A stretch of 64,000 bases of DNA from CAXXOK01 sp963678055 (GTDB lineage: Bacteria; Bacillota; Clostridia; Christensenellales; Aristaeellaceae), in assembly GCA_963678055.1 (NCBI GenBank), contig OY782679.1:2418001-2482000 (forward strand), in the 5' to 3' direction. Each line of letters begins with the position of its first letter. The stretch's first letter is position 1. Below are positions 63,947 through 64,000 of this stretch, in pieces. The notes under the pieces were generated by a model, which saw nothing but the letters and a program-made list of their open reading frames with translations, did not search any database and was not told the DNA's origin. The translations under genes and the position numbers were made by a program.

Positions 63947-63976
63947 TTGACAAAGTCCACAGGCATCCTTTACACT
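63947..63976 (+). promoter_or_regulatory. promoter for a gene beyond the window end
   Basis: TTGACA (63947-63952) and TACACT (63971-63976) are 18 bases apart and point out of the window. Confidence 0.6.
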
Positions 63977-64000
63977 AGTGCCGTTCCAAGAATATAACCT

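Overview
The window is one contiguous piece of a bacterial chromosome with about 57 protein genes, one 16S-23S rRNA pair and two tRNA genes. The gene content points to Bacillota, class Clostridia. There is a Firmicutes-type rRNA operon with a consensus TTGACA/TATAGT promoter. There is a T-box leader in front of ileS, and a sepF/yggT/divIVA division cluster. Also present are the ireB-ruvX-DUF1292 trio, a SigB/SigF-type sigma factor with an RsbW-like partner, a fabT-fabH-acpP-fabK-fabD-fabG-fabF-fabZ operon, and DUF896, DUF975, DUF6323 and DegV proteins. Coding density is high and base composition is moderate. A commensal gut Clostridia (perhaps Christensenellales-like) would fit, but that placement is inference.

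Layout. 1-5.2 kb: 23S and 16S rRNA on the minus strand, with long inverted repeats that would bracket each rRNA in the transcript. 5.2-9.3 kb: DUF896, a GT2-GtrA fusion, a membrane-anchored M1-peptidase-like protein that has lost its zinc histidines, and an Eis-type acetyltransferase. 9.3-15.4 kb: tgt, an RluA-type pseudouridine synthase, an RNA methyltransferase and ileS under an Ile T-box. 15.4-19.7 kb: divIVA, yggT, sepF, a YggS-type PLP protein and a HlyD-like membrane protein. 19.7-20.1 kb: a tandem hairpin-rich repeat. 20.1-25.6 kb: sigma and anti-sigma factors, a TauE/SafE transporter, aspartate kinase, the DUF6179/DUF6323 pair and a GNAT. 25.6-31.4 kb: CapA-like protein, aminotransferase plus Lrp regulator, formate-THF ligase, DUF1292, RuvX and IreB. 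31.4-33.4 kb: tRNA-Glu, a degenerate inverted tRNA fragment and a secreted hydrolase. 33.4-39.7 kb: a galactan-use locus with ABC permeases, a binding protein and a divergent GH53 galactanase. 39.8-45.9 kb: the type II fatty acid synthesis operon and its MarR-type regulator. 46-52.7 kb: pyrophosphatase, tRNA-Ser, two metallo-beta-lactamase-fold hydrolases, a duplicated secreted beta-domain protein, an SDR, DUF975 and an isochorismatase-like hydrolase. 52.8-56.9 kb: a complete sugar ABC transporter. 57.2-60.2 kb: a FakA-FakB (DhaL plus DegV) fusion coupled to two membrane proteins. 60.3-64 kb: a secreted esterase-like protein, a flavin reductase, and an HTH regulator coupled to an alpha/beta hydrolase.

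How the genes fit together. Many neighbours overlap by 1-8 bases, so translationally coupled operons are the rule. Several secreted proteins, including both sugar-binding proteins, have ordinary signal peptides with no lipobox cysteine. The galactan locus has no ATPase of its own, and the MsmK/UgpC-type ATPase 19 kb away could serve both sugar transporters. The most unusual items are the zinc-less M1 peptidase homologue, the FakA-FakB fusion, the degenerate RsbW-like partner of the sigma factor, the hairpin repeat array, and the tRNA-like scar beside tRNA-Glu. I found no CRISPR array, phage, transposase or recognisable defence system.
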